Origin: Poseidonibacter ostreae
GTDB lineage: Bacteria > Campylobacterota > Campylobacteria > Campylobacterales > Arcobacteraceae
Direction: 5' to 3'
NCBI RefSeq assembly: GCF_009208055.1
Contig: NZ_WFKI01000020.1
Location: 1 to 45,818, forward strand
Length of the DNA: 45,818 nt
Both the position numbers and the translations under genes were made by a program. The notes beneath the pieces are model-generated. The model saw only the letters and a list, made by a program, of their open reading frames with translations, was not told the origin of the DNA and searched no databases. Below, one piece after another: positions 24,150 through 33,091 of the stretch (positions are counted from its first letter, which is position 1; the number at the start of each line of letters is the position of its first letter).

Positions 24150-24180
24150 GTTAAATAAAAGTATTAAACTTTTATTTAAC
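24150..24180. terminator. Bidirectional terminator between tonB group and speB
   Basis: GTTAAATAAAAG (24150-24161) pairs perfectly with CTTTTATTTAAC (24169-24180) around a 7-nt loop. The stem includes the speB stop codon, and the T-rich arms suit termination from both sides. Confidence 0.6.
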
Positions 24181-25023
24181 CGTAGCTAATATCAACTCTC
24201 TTAAAGTTTTACAAGCAACTGCTGTTGAAGCTCCACTTGTATCATATTTTGGTGATAATTCAACTACATCCATCCCAACTACATTTTCCAACTTTGATAA
24301 AGTTTCAATAATTTTTAACATGTCATGAAAGTTTATTCCACCTGGTTCTGGAGTACCAGTTCCTGGAAAAACAGAAGGGTCAAATACATCTAAATCAATA
24401 GTTATATAAACTGGTTTATTTTTTAAAACATTTACACGTTCTTCTAAAGTATTGTAGGTAAATTTTTCTAAATGAGAATGAGTTTTTGCCCATTGGAACT
24501 CTTCTTTTAAACCACTTCTTATACAAAATTGATTTAATCTATCATCACCTAACTGATCATAAATTCTTCGTAAAACAGTTGCATGACTTAAGGCTTCTCC
24601 TAAATACTCATTTCTTAAATCGGTATGTGCATCAAAATGAATAATATGTAAGTCATCATATTTTTTACTTAAAGCTTTTATGGGAGCTAATGAAACTAAA
24701 TGCTCTCCACCTATCATAATAGGAATTTTATTTGCATCAATAATTTCTTGAACATGCTCTTGAATTATTCGTAAAGCTGTTTTTTTATCTCCATAAGGAA
24801 GCTCTAAATCACCAAAATCAAAAAGATTTAAATCTTCTAAATCCTTATCAAAATAAGGAGAATAACTCTCTATATACCAAGAATCTTCTCTCATAGCACT
24901 TGGTGCAAATCTAGCACCTGGTTTAAAAGAAGTAGTACCATCAAATCCTGCTCCAAATATTATAGCACTTGATTCATCAAAGCTCTTCTCACATCCAATA
25001 AAACAATTATTTTGTGCTTCCAT
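24172..25023 (-). CDS. speB: Agmatinase family ureohydrolase
   Basis: Hydrolyses agmatine to putrescine and urea, by family likeness. The two-manganese site is visible as His108 (G-G-E-H-L-V), Asp131/His133/Asp135 (F-D-A-H-T-D) and I-D-L-D-V-F-D-P. The active-site loop S-H-A-T-V is of the agmatinase type rather than the arginase S-G-N-x-H-G. It has 283 residues. It follows rodA by 2 nt, so the two are likely co-transcribed. The exact substrate (agmatine or another guanidino compound) is not proven by sequence. Confidence 0.85.
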   Translation of the reverse strand: MEAQNNCFIGCEKSFDESSAIIFGAGFDGTTSFKPGARFAPSAMREDSWYIESYSPYFDKDLEDLNLFDFGDLELPYGDKKTALRIIQEHVQEIIDANKIPIMIGGEHLVSLAPIKALSKKYDDLHIIHFDAHTDLRNEYLGEALSHATVLRRIYDQLGDDRLNQFCIRSGLKEEFQWAKTHSHLEKFTYNTLEERVNVLKNKPVYITIDLDVFDPSVFPGTGTPEPGGINFHDMLKIIETLSKLENVVGMDVVELSPKYDTSGASTAVACKTLRELILATVK

Positions 25024-25025
25024 AA

Positions 25026-26132
25026 TTATAGTTTCCTCTCATAATTATATAAATCCATATACCTAAAGGCTAACAAATTTTCTAATATTGCAAAAATCAC
25101 AATAAAATTAATAAAAGAACTTCCACCATAAGAAAATAGTGGTAAAGGAAGTCCAACAACGGGTGCAAAACCAATAACCATTAAGATATTTACACTCATA
25201 TTAAAAAACAGTAATAGCCCCAACCCTGAGGCAAATACCCGTATGACGTAGTCATCTTTGAAATAATAGTTTAAAGTAAGTAAATGTGCTATTAATAATC
25301 CATATAAGAATATAAGACCAATTGCACCTAAAAAACCATATCTCTCTACAAAATATGCAAAAATAAAATCACTTGTAGCAATTGGTAAAAATTTTAGTTG
25401 AGTTTGTGTAGCATCTTCACTTAATTTTCCAGTTAATCCACCTGAACCAATTGCAATAATAGATTGTTGAACATGATAACTAGGCTTTTCAGATATAAAA
25501 TCTTTTATTCTTTTCTTTTGATAATCTTTTATCAAATATGTATAAATAAAAGGAGAAGATATTCCCATTACTAAAACAATTGATGTCCAAATTTTCCAAT
25601 TTACTCCAACAATAAATAAAATTCCATAACCTACAAGTAATAATACAAGCGCTGTTCCTAAATCAGGCTCTTTTGCAATTAAAATAAATGGCAATAATAT
25701 ATAAAAAGAAAAGTAAGCAAAATCATTAAAGCCATACCCTTTTTTAGGTGGTGGTCTATTATGAATTAAATACCCAAGCATTAAAATATATATAGGTTTT
25801 ATAAGCTCTGAGGGTTGCATTGTTGTATTTAAAATAGGTAGAGGAAGCCACCTTTTAGCTCCTAGTTTAGTAACACCCCAAAACTCTACAGCAAGTAAAA
25901 GTAAAATACCTAACCAGTAAAGAAAAGGAATAAGTCGTAACTTTTTTCTAATAGGTAAAATAAAAACTATAATAAATGCAAAAAAAGAAAGTGTAAAGTA
26001 TATTAATTGTTTATTTGCTAATATTTCATTAGTTTCACTAATTAGATGATATGATAAATATATCAACGGTAAAACAAAAAGTATTAACAAATAGTCAAAA
26101 TGGGAAATTATTCTCTTATCAAATAAACGCAT
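25026..26132 (-). CDS. rodA: Rod shape-determining SEDS peptidoglycan polymerase
   Basis: A 368-residue polytopic inner-membrane protein of the FtsW/RodA/SpoVE (SEDS) family, which polymerises lipid II for side-wall growth with a class B PBP. Seen: about ten hydrophobic helices, G-A-K-R-W-L-P-L and Q-P-S-E-L-I-K in the first half, K-E-P-D-L-G-T-A with the conserved Asp, and L-P-L-P-L-F-S-Y-G-G-S-S near the end. RodA rather than FtsW is chosen from length and the lack of FtsW context. It diverges from the pseudouridine synthase with almost no gap. Confidence 0.9.
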   Translation of the reverse strand: MRLFDKRIISHFDYLLILFVLPLIYLSYHLISETNEILANKQLIYFTLSFFAFIIVFILPIRKKLRLIPFLYWLGILLLLAVEFWGVTKLGAKRWLPLPILNTTMQPSELIKPIYILMLGYLIHNRPPPKKGYGFNDFAYFSFYILLPFILIAKEPDLGTALVLLLVGYGILFIVGVNWKIWTSIVLVMGISSPFIYTYLIKDYQKKRIKDFISEKPSYHVQQSIIAIGSGGLTGKLSEDATQTQLKFLPIATSDFIFAYFVERYGFLGAIGLIFLYGLLIAHLLTLNYYFKDDYVIRVFASGLGLLLFFNMSVNILMVIGFAPVVGLPLPLFSYGGSSFINFIVIFAILENLLAFRYMDLYNYERKL

Positions 26133-26151
26133 AGTGAAAGAGTATCTAAAA

Positions 26152-27138
26152 ATGTATAAAAATTTTATTGTTCAAGAAGCAAATAGATTAGATAAGTTCC
26201 TAGCATCACAAATTGATGCTTCAAGGAACCAAATAGAGCAACTTATAAAAAAAGAGTTTGTAAAAGTAAATGGTAAAACTGTAAGTAAAACAGGTTTGAA
26301 ATTAAAAGAAAATCAAGAAATTGAAGTTCATTTTCCAAAAGCAGAATTTGAAGATGTGAAAGATGAGGCTTTTGTAAAAGAATCATTATCAGGGAAAGAT
26401 GTAAAAATCATTTATGAAGATGAACATATTCTTGTTATAAATAAACCTGCAAATCTTACAATTCATGATGCTCCAAGTGTAAAAGATGCTACTTTAGTTG
26501 ATTGGTTAAAATTAAATAATATATCCTTATCAACAATTTCGGGGGAAGAAAGACATGGAATTGTTCACAGATTAGATAAAGGAACAACAGGTGTAATGGT
26601 CGTTGCAAAAACAAATGAAGCCCATACTTCACTTTCAGAACAATTACAAGATAAAACTATGGGAAGGTATTACCTTGCTATTACTGATTTAGCCTTAAAA
26701 GATGATGTAATAATTGATAAACCAATAGGTAGGAATCCAAACAATAGGTTAAAAATGTCTATAGAAGAGAATGGAAGAAATGCCAAATCTGCTTTTAAGA
26801 AAATTGATATTAGTAAAGACGAAAAATATGAACTAGTTGCAGCTAAATTATTTACAGGAAGAACACACCAGATAAGAGTACACTTAAGTTCGATAAATAG
26901 GCATATACTAGGAGATAATTTATATGGTTTTAAGGGCGATTTGAATAAAATAAATAGATTTTATTTACATGCATACAATCTGTATTTAATTCATCCAAAA
27001 ACAGGTGAATTAATGACCTTTAAAGCAGATTTGCCAAATGACATGAATGAATTTTTAATCAAACATTTTCAAATGGAGAATATACATGACAAAATTGATG
27101 CAAACAACATCATTGACAGCTTTACTTCTTTTACTTAG
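26152..27138 (+). CDS. RluA-family 23S rRNA pseudouridine synthase
   Basis: Isomerises uridine to pseudouridine in large-subunit rRNA, probably RluC/RluD type. An S4 RNA-binding domain (about 10-70) includes R-L-D-K-F-L-A and V-K-V-N-G-K-T-V-S-K-T-G; the catalytic domain has G-I-V-H-R-L-D-K-G-T-T-G with the active Asp, and G-R-T-H-Q-I-R-V-H-L. The ATG at 26152 is preferred; a GTG at 26134 would lie one base past the rodA start codon on the other strand. Neither has a strong ribosome-binding site. This is the first gene of the long plus-strand operon. Confidence 0.88.
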   Translation: MYKNFIVQEANRLDKFLASQIDASRNQIEQLIKKEFVKVNGKTVSKTGLKLKENQEIEVHFPKAEFEDVKDEAFVKESLSGKDVKIIYEDEHILVINKPANLTIHDAPSVKDATLVDWLKLNNISLSTISGEERHGIVHRLDKGTTGVMVVAKTNEAHTSLSEQLQDKTMGRYYLAITDLALKDDVIIDKPIGRNPNNRLKMSIEENGRNAKSAFKKIDISKDEKYELVAAKLFTGRTHQIRVHLSSINRHILGDNLYGFKGDLNKINRFYLHAYNLYLIHPKTGELMTFKADLPNDMNEFLIKHFQMENIHDKIDANNIIDSFTSFT

Positions 27139-28369
27139 TGGTTGTTCAAATTTAAACAATAATTTAAATGCGCCTATTAAACCAAAAATTGATGAAACAC
27201 TTGAAGTTATTGATAATAACTCATTAAAATCTATTTCAGATATGACAGCGATTGCATTTGAATGGAAAAAAGTAGATGATGCTAGAGTTATTGGGTATAA
27301 CTTCTACAGAGCAAATATGCACAAAGACGGTAGAAGACTTAAACTAATTGAATCTGTAAATAATAAATATACAACACATTTTGTTGATACTGAACTTGAA
27401 CCAAATACAAAATATGTGTATCAAATCTCTTCAAAAGCTGCTAATGGTATTGAATCAAATACTACAAATGCTTATATAACACAAACTCTTCCAAGAATTG
27501 TTCCTGTTAGTTTTGTTCAAGCCTTATCAGATTTACCAAATAGAATTAAAATTATTTGGAGACCACATCCAGACTTAAGAGTTGAATATTACAAAGTTGA
27601 AAAGTTCAATTCTACGCTTAACGAATGGAATACAGAAAAAAAAGTTAAAGGTAGATTGCAATCAGAATATATCGATACAAGCTTAGATAATAACGAATCG
27701 TTTAGATATAGAGTAACTGCATATACATTTGAAGATGTTTCTACAAATCCTAGTGAAGTAGTAACTGCTAAAACAAAAGCCTTACCAATTGGCGTTCAGA
27801 ACTTAAAAGCTACAAGTGATGAACCTAAGAAAATTATATTAGGTTGGGAACCATCTGTTACTTCTGATATTATTAAATATGAAATCCATAGAAGTTCAAT
27901 AAAATCTTTTGGATTTAACAAAATCAAAGAAGTAAATAATAATACTTTTGCCTTTGTAGACCAAATAGAAGAAGATGGGAAAGAGTACTATTACAAAGTT
28001 ATCTCTGTGGATAAAGACAACTTAAAAAGTTCATCAAAAGTTGATGCAGTAAAAGGTTCTAGTTTAAATAAACCAGCAAAACCAACAATTACTTTAGCTC
28101 AAATACAAGGCTCTAAAGCAATTTTAAATTGGACAGTATCTGATAATAGAGCTATTTCGTATAATGTTTACAAAAAAACAATGCTTAATTTCTTTGAGTC
28201 TAAAACTGAAAAGTTTACAGATGTTAAAGATTTAAGATTTGAGGATAATAATATTATTACAGGAGTTGAATATAAATATTCAATTCAAGCAAATGACACT
28301 TATGGCTTAATGTCTGAAAAAACAGATGAAGCATCATTGATTTTACCAAAAATCCCTGTTAAAAAGTAG
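27086..28369 (+). CDS. Fibronectin type III repeat lipoprotein (FlpA-like)
   Basis: A 427-residue outer-surface or outer-membrane lipoprotein. The signal peptide has a lipobox L-L-S-G-C with Cys20. Four fibronectin type III-like repeats follow, each with a Trp or Phe in the B strand and a Tyr-Lys/Arg-V or Y-x-I pattern late (for example W-K-K-V-D-D-A-R-V-I-G-Y-N, W-R-P-H-P-D-L-R-V-E-Y, W-E-P-S-V-T-S-D-I-I-K-Y, W-T-V-S-D-N-R-A-I-S-Y). In Campylobacter jejuni the matching gene, in the same order, is FlpA, reported as a fibronectin-binding adhesin. It overlaps the previous gene by 53 nt, with GGAG 7 nt before its ATG. Confidence 0.85.
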   Translation: MTKLMQTTSLTALLLLLSGCSNLNNNLNAPIKPKIDETLEVIDNNSLKSISDMTAIAFEWKKVDDARVIGYNFYRANMHKDGRRLKLIESVNNKYTTHFVDTELEPNTKYVYQISSKAANGIESNTTNAYITQTLPRIVPVSFVQALSDLPNRIKIIWRPHPDLRVEYYKVEKFNSTLNEWNTEKKVKGRLQSEYIDTSLDNNESFRYRVTAYTFEDVSTNPSEVVTAKTKALPIGVQNLKATSDEPKKIILGWEPSVTSDIIKYEIHRSSIKSFGFNKIKEVNNNTFAFVDQIEEDGKEYYYKVISVDKDNLKSSSKVDAVKGSSLNKPAKPTITLAQIQGSKAILNWTVSDNRAISYNVYKKTMLNFFESKTEKFTDVKDLRFEDNNIITGVEYKYSIQANDTYGLMSEKTDEASLILPKIPVKK

Positions 28370-28378
28370 TTTTAGAAT

Positions 28379-29569
28379 ATGCCTCATATAGTATTTAATA
28401 AAGCCCCATTAGTAAATACACCATCAAAAAAAGATGGTGTAGACTTTAAGTTTATTGCAAAATCATATAACTTTACACAACACGAACGAAATACAGAATA
28501 TAAAATTGCAGTTGAAAATGAAAATAAAGAGTTTCTATTAACTTTAAAAAACAAAGATGATGATCAAATGATTAAAATCGATAAAGTTACAAGAATTGCT
28601 CCAATTACATTAGTAAAAGATGCTTTAAATGTTTACACTAACTCAATTGAAGCTAAAGTAGTATTCTCAAATACTAATACGATTAATCAAAAAGCTGAAC
28701 CAAATAAAGAGTATTTAAAAGATATTAATTATTTTGTAGATGAATTTCAAACAGACAAAGAGATTCAAATAGAAGTTGGTTTTGGTAGCGGTAGACATTT
28801 ATTACATCAAGCTAAAAAAAACCCTAATGTTCAATTTATTGGACTTGAAATTCATACACCATCAATTGAACAAGCATTAAAACAAATGAAACTACAAGAT
28901 ATTACAAATGTTCTTATAGTAAATTATGATGCAAGATTATTTATGGAGTTTATTGATTCAAATAAAGTTGGAAAGATTTTCGTTCATTTCCCAGTTCCAT
29001 GGGATAAAAAACCTCATAGAAGAATTTACTCAAATGAATTTATCAATGAAGCTTTAAGAGTTTTAAAAGTTGAGGGAACACTTGAGCTTAGAACTGATAG
29101 TAGAAAATATTTTGATTACTGTACTGAACTTCTTACAAATCTTCCAACAGGAAAGATTACAATTGATATTAATAAAGATTTAGAAATAACAAGTAAATAT
29201 GAAGATAGATGGAGAAAGCAAGGTAAAAATATTTATGATGTAGTTTTATTATCTCATAGTATTGATAAACCTTTAGAAATTCAAAAAGACTTTTCATTTG
29301 ATTTTGAAATCAATTATGAAGAAAAAATTAAAAATATTCCTACTAAGTCTATTGTAGAAAAAGACTTTTTTGTACATATTGAGGATTTATTTACAATTCT
29401 TAATGAAGAAAACTCTGGTTTAATTCAATTAACAATGGGTAATTTTGATAGACCTGTTAGCAAATATTTAATTATTAAAAATGGGAAAGTGTCATATTAT
29501 CAAGGTACACCGATTCCAACAAGTTCAAATATAAAAGCTCATAATAAGCTAAAAGAGATTCTTAACTAA
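28379..29569 (+). CDS. trmB: tRNA (guanine-N7-)-methyltransferase
   Basis: Methylates G46 of tRNAs with SAM. The core has the SAM motif E-V-G-F-G-S-G-R-H-L-L, G-L-E-I-H-T-P-S-I, and H-F-P-V-P-W-D-K-K-P-H-R-R, the family F-P-D-P-W-x-K-x-R-H box with Val replacing Asp. At 396 residues it is much longer than the usual 210-240; about 115 residues precede the SAM domain and about 90 follow it, as I recall is usual in Campylobacterota. It starts 9 nt after the lipoprotein and overlaps ftsE by one base. Confidence 0.9.
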   Translation: MPHIVFNKAPLVNTPSKKDGVDFKFIAKSYNFTQHERNTEYKIAVENENKEFLLTLKNKDDDQMIKIDKVTRIAPITLVKDALNVYTNSIEAKVVFSNTNTINQKAEPNKEYLKDINYFVDEFQTDKEIQIEVGFGSGRHLLHQAKKNPNVQFIGLEIHTPSIEQALKQMKLQDITNVLIVNYDARLFMEFIDSNKVGKIFVHFPVPWDKKPHRRIYSNEFINEALRVLKVEGTLELRTDSRKYFDYCTELLTNLPTGKITIDINKDLEITSKYEDRWRKQGKNIYDVVLLSHSIDKPLEIQKDFSFDFEINYEEKIKNIPTKSIVEKDFFVHIEDLFTILNEENSGLIQLTMGNFDRPVSKYLIIKNGKVSYYQGTPIPTSSNIKAHNKLKEILN

Positions 29570-30231
29570 TGCTTGAAGCTAAAAACATCTACCTATCATA
29601 CGATGATAATAAATATATTATAAAAAAAGGAAACTTTTCTATTAAACCTAAAGAGTTCATCTTTATTGGTGGAAACTCAGGAAGTGGAAAGTCTACTTTA
29701 CTAAAGTCTTTTTATGGAGAAATTCCATTAAAACATGGAAGTTTAAAAATTGATGGTGTTGAAGTTTTTGGAATTAAAGGGAAAAAACTAAGAGTTCTAA
29801 GAAAAGATATTGGAGTTATTTTTCAAGATTATAAACTTGTAAATGAATATACTATTGAAGAGAATATTATGATTCCTCTTAAAATAAATGGTTATTCAAA
29901 TGAAATATCAAAAGACCAAGCAGATAAATTACTATCACATGTAAAACTATCACATCGAGCAGGATATTATCCAAATGAACTTAGTGGTGGAGAGCAACAA
30001 AGAGTTGCAGTTGCAAGAGCCTTAGCACATAATCCAAAGATTATAATTGCAGATGAACCAACTGGAAATCTTGATGATTATTCAGCTGAAGTTGTATGGA
30101 ATTTATTAAAAGGTGCAAATGAACAACTTGGAATTACAATTGTAGTTGTTACACATAGAGTTCCTAAAAACCTAGGAATAAAATTCAGACAGTTATCGTT
30201 AGAGGATGGTATGATTTATGAAGTTTCTTAA
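29569..30231 (+). CDS. ftsE: Cell division ATP-binding protein FtsE
   Basis: The ATPase of the FtsEX complex, which controls cell-wall hydrolases at the septum from the inner membrane. The Walker A G-G-N-S-G-S-G-K-S-T is at residues 34-43, then a Q-loop in F-Q-D-Y-K-L-V, the ABC signature L-S-G-G-E-Q-Q-R-V, and Walker B I-I-I-A-D-E-P-T-G-N-L-D. It has 220 residues and overlaps ftsX by 14 nt, meaning coupled translation. Confidence 0.93.
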   Translation: MLEAKNIYLSYDDNKYIIKKGNFSIKPKEFIFIGGNSGSGKSTLLKSFYGEIPLKHGSLKIDGVEVFGIKGKKLRVLRKDIGVIFQDYKLVNEYTIEENIMIPLKINGYSNEISKDQADKLLSHVKLSHRAGYYPNELSGGEQQRVAVARALAHNPKIIIADEPTGNLDDYSAEVVWNLLKGANEQLGITIVVVTHRVPKNLGIKFRQLSLEDGMIYEVS

Positions 30232-31036
30232 AAACATATTTGCCTTCTTAATACCTCTTTGTGCAATGCTACTTACATTTACATTATACTTATTAATTGA
30301 TAATGTAGTAGAAAACTATAAAAAGAAAATTTCAAGAGATTACTCTATTGTTATAGTTACAAATACGCCATTAATTAAAGAGAATATTGATGAACTTGCA
30401 GGTATAAAAGTTGAGAGAATTCAAACCTTACCTAAAGAAAAAATCATAAATGACATTAAATCAAACCTATCTACTAGTTCTGTTGAATTATTAAAGAAAA
30501 AACTTCCTCATTTTTATCAGATATATTTAGAAGTTTTTCCAACAACTAGTGAGTTAGAAACAATTAAAGAAACTCTACTTCAAAATAAAAATGTTAGAAA
30601 AGTAGAAGTGTTCTATAAGAACCACAATCAAACTTATTTACTTTTAGTTTTATTAAGTAGTATTTCATTTATACTATTTTTTATCATTACTATTTTTGCA
30701 ATTATTATAATCGCAAAACAAATAAAACTATGGTTTCATGAGCACAGTACTAGAATTGCGATATTAAGACTTCATGGAGCTTCTGTTTTATATAGTGCAT
30801 CTACAGTATTAAATTATGCAATTATTAGTTCATTTTTAGCTTTTCTAATTGTTGGTGCACTTTTATACTATATTTCAAATAACATGGGAATATTATTTCC
30901 AATTGAATTACATGAAATTATAAATGTAGAGATTAATTTAAACTATGAGTTAGTTAAACTATTTACATTATCTTTTACTATTTCAATTTTTACAATACTT
31001 GGTGTACTATTAAAGTACAAAATCAATGATGAGTAA
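30218..31036 (+). CDS. ftsX: Cell division protein FtsX
   Basis: The membrane subunit of FtsEX. It has 272 residues: an N-terminal helix (F-A-F-L-I-P-L-C-A-M-L-L-T-F), an extracytoplasmic domain (about 30-140), then three C-terminal helices around residues 145-170, 200-225 and 245-265. In E. coli the outer domain of FtsX recruits EnvC, and the gene following here is EnvC-like. It overlaps both neighbours, so ftsE, ftsX and envC are likely made in fixed proportion. Confidence 0.9.
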   Translation: MKFLKNIFAFLIPLCAMLLTFTLYLLIDNVVENYKKKISRDYSIVIVTNTPLIKENIDELAGIKVERIQTLPKEKIINDIKSNLSTSSVELLKKKLPHFYQIYLEVFPTTSELETIKETLLQNKNVRKVEVFYKNHNQTYLLLVLLSSISFILFFIITIFAIIIIAKQIKLWFHEHSTRIAILRLHGASVLYSASTVLNYAIISSFLAFLIVGALLYYISNNMGILFPIELHEIINVEINLNYELVKLFTLSFTISIFTILGVLLKYKINDE

Positions 31037-32354
31037 AATACTATTTATATTATTACTTATTGTTAGTAATATTAGTTTTGCATCAACAAAAGCTATTGAT
31101 AATAAAATTAAAAACAATAAAAATAACTTAAATAAAAATGTATCAAAAAAGAAACAAACATCTTTAAAAGTAAAATCCCTAGCAAATAAGATTAATATAC
31201 AAAATAAAAATATAATAAAACTAGAAAAAAATATTAATAAAGTAAATACAGATATTGATGAGCATGAAAAACTTCTTGAAGAATCAAAATCAAAACTTGA
31301 ACAATTAAGAGAAAAATCTTCAAACTTAATAAAAGAAAAAAAAGGTAACGAAGTACAAATAGTTGATACAATTATTGAAGATTTTTCTACTTCTATTGCA
31401 CTTAAACTTGCTTCAAAAAATACTTTAGGAGAATTAATTGATAGTGAAATATATACTATTCTTTCAGAAAATTCTAAAGATCAAATACTTAAATTAGATA
31501 ACAATTATGATTTATTAACAAATAATACGAAAAAAAATAAAAAGAAAATAAAAACTATTTCAACATATATTGAAAAGAGAAAGAAAACAAAAAAAACACT
31601 AAATACACTTAAAAACAAACACTCTAAATCTTTAAGTGATTTAGAAAACCAACATAAGTCTTATCAAAAAGAGTTAAAAAAAGTTGTAGAACAACAAGAA
31701 TCTTTAAAAAAGCTTTTATCTAATTTAAATATTTTAAAAGAAGCAGAATTAAGAAAAGAAAGAATTAGAAGGGCTAAACTTCAAAGATTACTTGCACAAA
31801 AAAAGAAGAAAGCAGAAGCAAAAAGAAGAAAAAATTCAAAATCTTCAAAAAAAGTAGCAGAAGAAGTTCAAACAGCAGAAGTAAGAAATCAAAAATATGC
31901 TAAAAACTTAAACTTAGATGTTAAAAAAATAGGTTCATCAAATTCAGGAGTTAAAGTAGTAAGATATAGGGGAGCTAAAACTATTGCACCTTTAAAATCT
32001 TTTAATGTAGTTAAAAAATTTGGTACATATTATGACCCTATTTATAAAATAAAATTGTTTAATGAATCAATTGTTTTAAAAACAAAAAGACCTAAAGCAA
32101 AAGTTGTTTCTGTATTAAATGGAAAAGTTGTATATGCTAAGAAAAATTCAGGAATGCTTGAAAATGTTGTTATTATTCAACATGAAAATGGACTACATAC
32201 AATCTATTCTCACTTAGATGAAATAGCTCCAACACTAAAGGTTGGGAAATGGATTAAAAAAGGTTATGTTGTTGGTCGTGTTGATAAGAACTTAACTTTC
32301 CAAGCAACTAAAAACTCTTCACATATTAATCCAAAAGATTTATTTAGAATTTAA
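31026..32354 (+). CDS. EnvC-like murein hydrolase activator (LytM/M23 domain)
   Basis: A 442-residue periplasmic protein: signal peptide (1-18, ending S-F-A), a long Lys/Asn-rich coiled coil (about 25-290), and a C-terminal LytM-type domain (about 320-440). The LytM zinc ligands are not complete: the first H-x(3)-D motif is absent, and only Y-S-H-L-D remains of the later H-x-H region. E. coli EnvC is likewise catalytically dead and works by activating amidases on a signal from FtsEX, which fits the neighbours. It overlaps ftsX by 11 nt. Confidence 0.85.
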   Translation: MMSKILFILLLIVSNISFASTKAIDNKIKNNKNNLNKNVSKKKQTSLKVKSLANKINIQNKNIIKLEKNINKVNTDIDEHEKLLEESKSKLEQLREKSSNLIKEKKGNEVQIVDTIIEDFSTSIALKLASKNTLGELIDSEIYTILSENSKDQILKLDNNYDLLTNNTKKNKKKIKTISTYIEKRKKTKKTLNTLKNKHSKSLSDLENQHKSYQKELKKVVEQQESLKKLLSNLNILKEAELRKERIRRAKLQRLLAQKKKKAEAKRRKNSKSSKKVAEEVQTAEVRNQKYAKNLNLDVKKIGSSNSGVKVVRYRGAKTIAPLKSFNVVKKFGTYYDPIYKIKLFNESIVLKTKRPKAKVVSVLNGKVVYAKKNSGMLENVVIIQHENGLHTIYSHLDEIAPTLKVGKWIKKGYVVGRVDKNLTFQATKNSSHINPKDLFRI

Positions 32355-33091
32355 TGAATAGATTTAAATATCTTCATATTTATCTTCCTGTCTTTTTTGT
32401 TTTATGGATTGGACTTTTTATTGATAGTAAATTAGTAGCTAATCACTTTGTAAATAATCAATATATCACAAATATATTAGTTCTTATTGTTTTTGTTTGG
32501 ATTTATTTAAAAGTGTCTGTAAAAATAAAAAAACTAATGCTTTATGGATTAATTTTAGCATTTTTAGGAGAAGCATTATTTGCCCTTGTATTAGGAATGT
32601 ATACATATAGATTAGAAAACCTACCTTTATATGTTCCACTAGGACATAGTATGATTTATGCAGCTGTTTTTTATATAGCAAAAGAACCTATCTTAAAAAT
32701 AAACAAAGAGTTAAGTATAAATATTCTTTTTGTTTTAATGCTAATTTATTCAACAGCATGGCTTGTTTTTGCAAATGATGTTTTTGGATTTCTTTGTATG
32801 TTAGTTATAGTTTATTTATTTAGAAGAAAACCACATACTAAACTATTTTTTCTAATAATGTTTTTTATGATTGTTTATTTAGAACTTATTGGAACATATT
32901 ATGAAAACTGGTATTGGCCTGAAATTTGGTTTGATAAAATATCTTTTATTCCAAGTGCAAACCCACCAAGTGGAATTAGTGTTTTTTACTTTGGTTTTGA
33001 TGTTGGTTGTTTACTAATTTATAAACTATTAAATAAGCAAAAATGGAAAAGATTACGTAATTTACAAAAAATAAAAAGAGAAAAAATATGA
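32354..33091 (+). CDS. Unknown polytopic membrane protein
   Basis: A 245-residue protein with about seven hydrophobic segments, short loops and a basic C-terminus (K-R-L-R-N-L-Q-K-I-K-R-E-K-I). Distinct motifs are G-E-A-L-F-A-L-V-L-G-M-Y-T-Y-R and S-A-N-P-P-S-G-I-S-V-F-Y-F-G-F-D in a late loop, suggesting a conserved pocket rather than a simple spacer. It overlaps the envC stop and the next start by a few bases, so it belongs to the same operon. No family recognised. Confidence 0.65.
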   Translation: MNRFKYLHIYLPVFFVLWIGLFIDSKLVANHFVNNQYITNILVLIVFVWIYLKVSVKIKKLMLYGLILAFLGEALFALVLGMYTYRLENLPLYVPLGHSMIYAAVFYIAKEPILKINKELSINILFVLMLIYSTAWLVFANDVFGFLCMLVIVYLFRRKPHTKLFFLIMFFMIVYLELIGTYYENWYWPEIWFDKISFIPSANPPSGISVFYFGFDVGCLLIYKLLNKQKWKRLRNLQKIKREKI

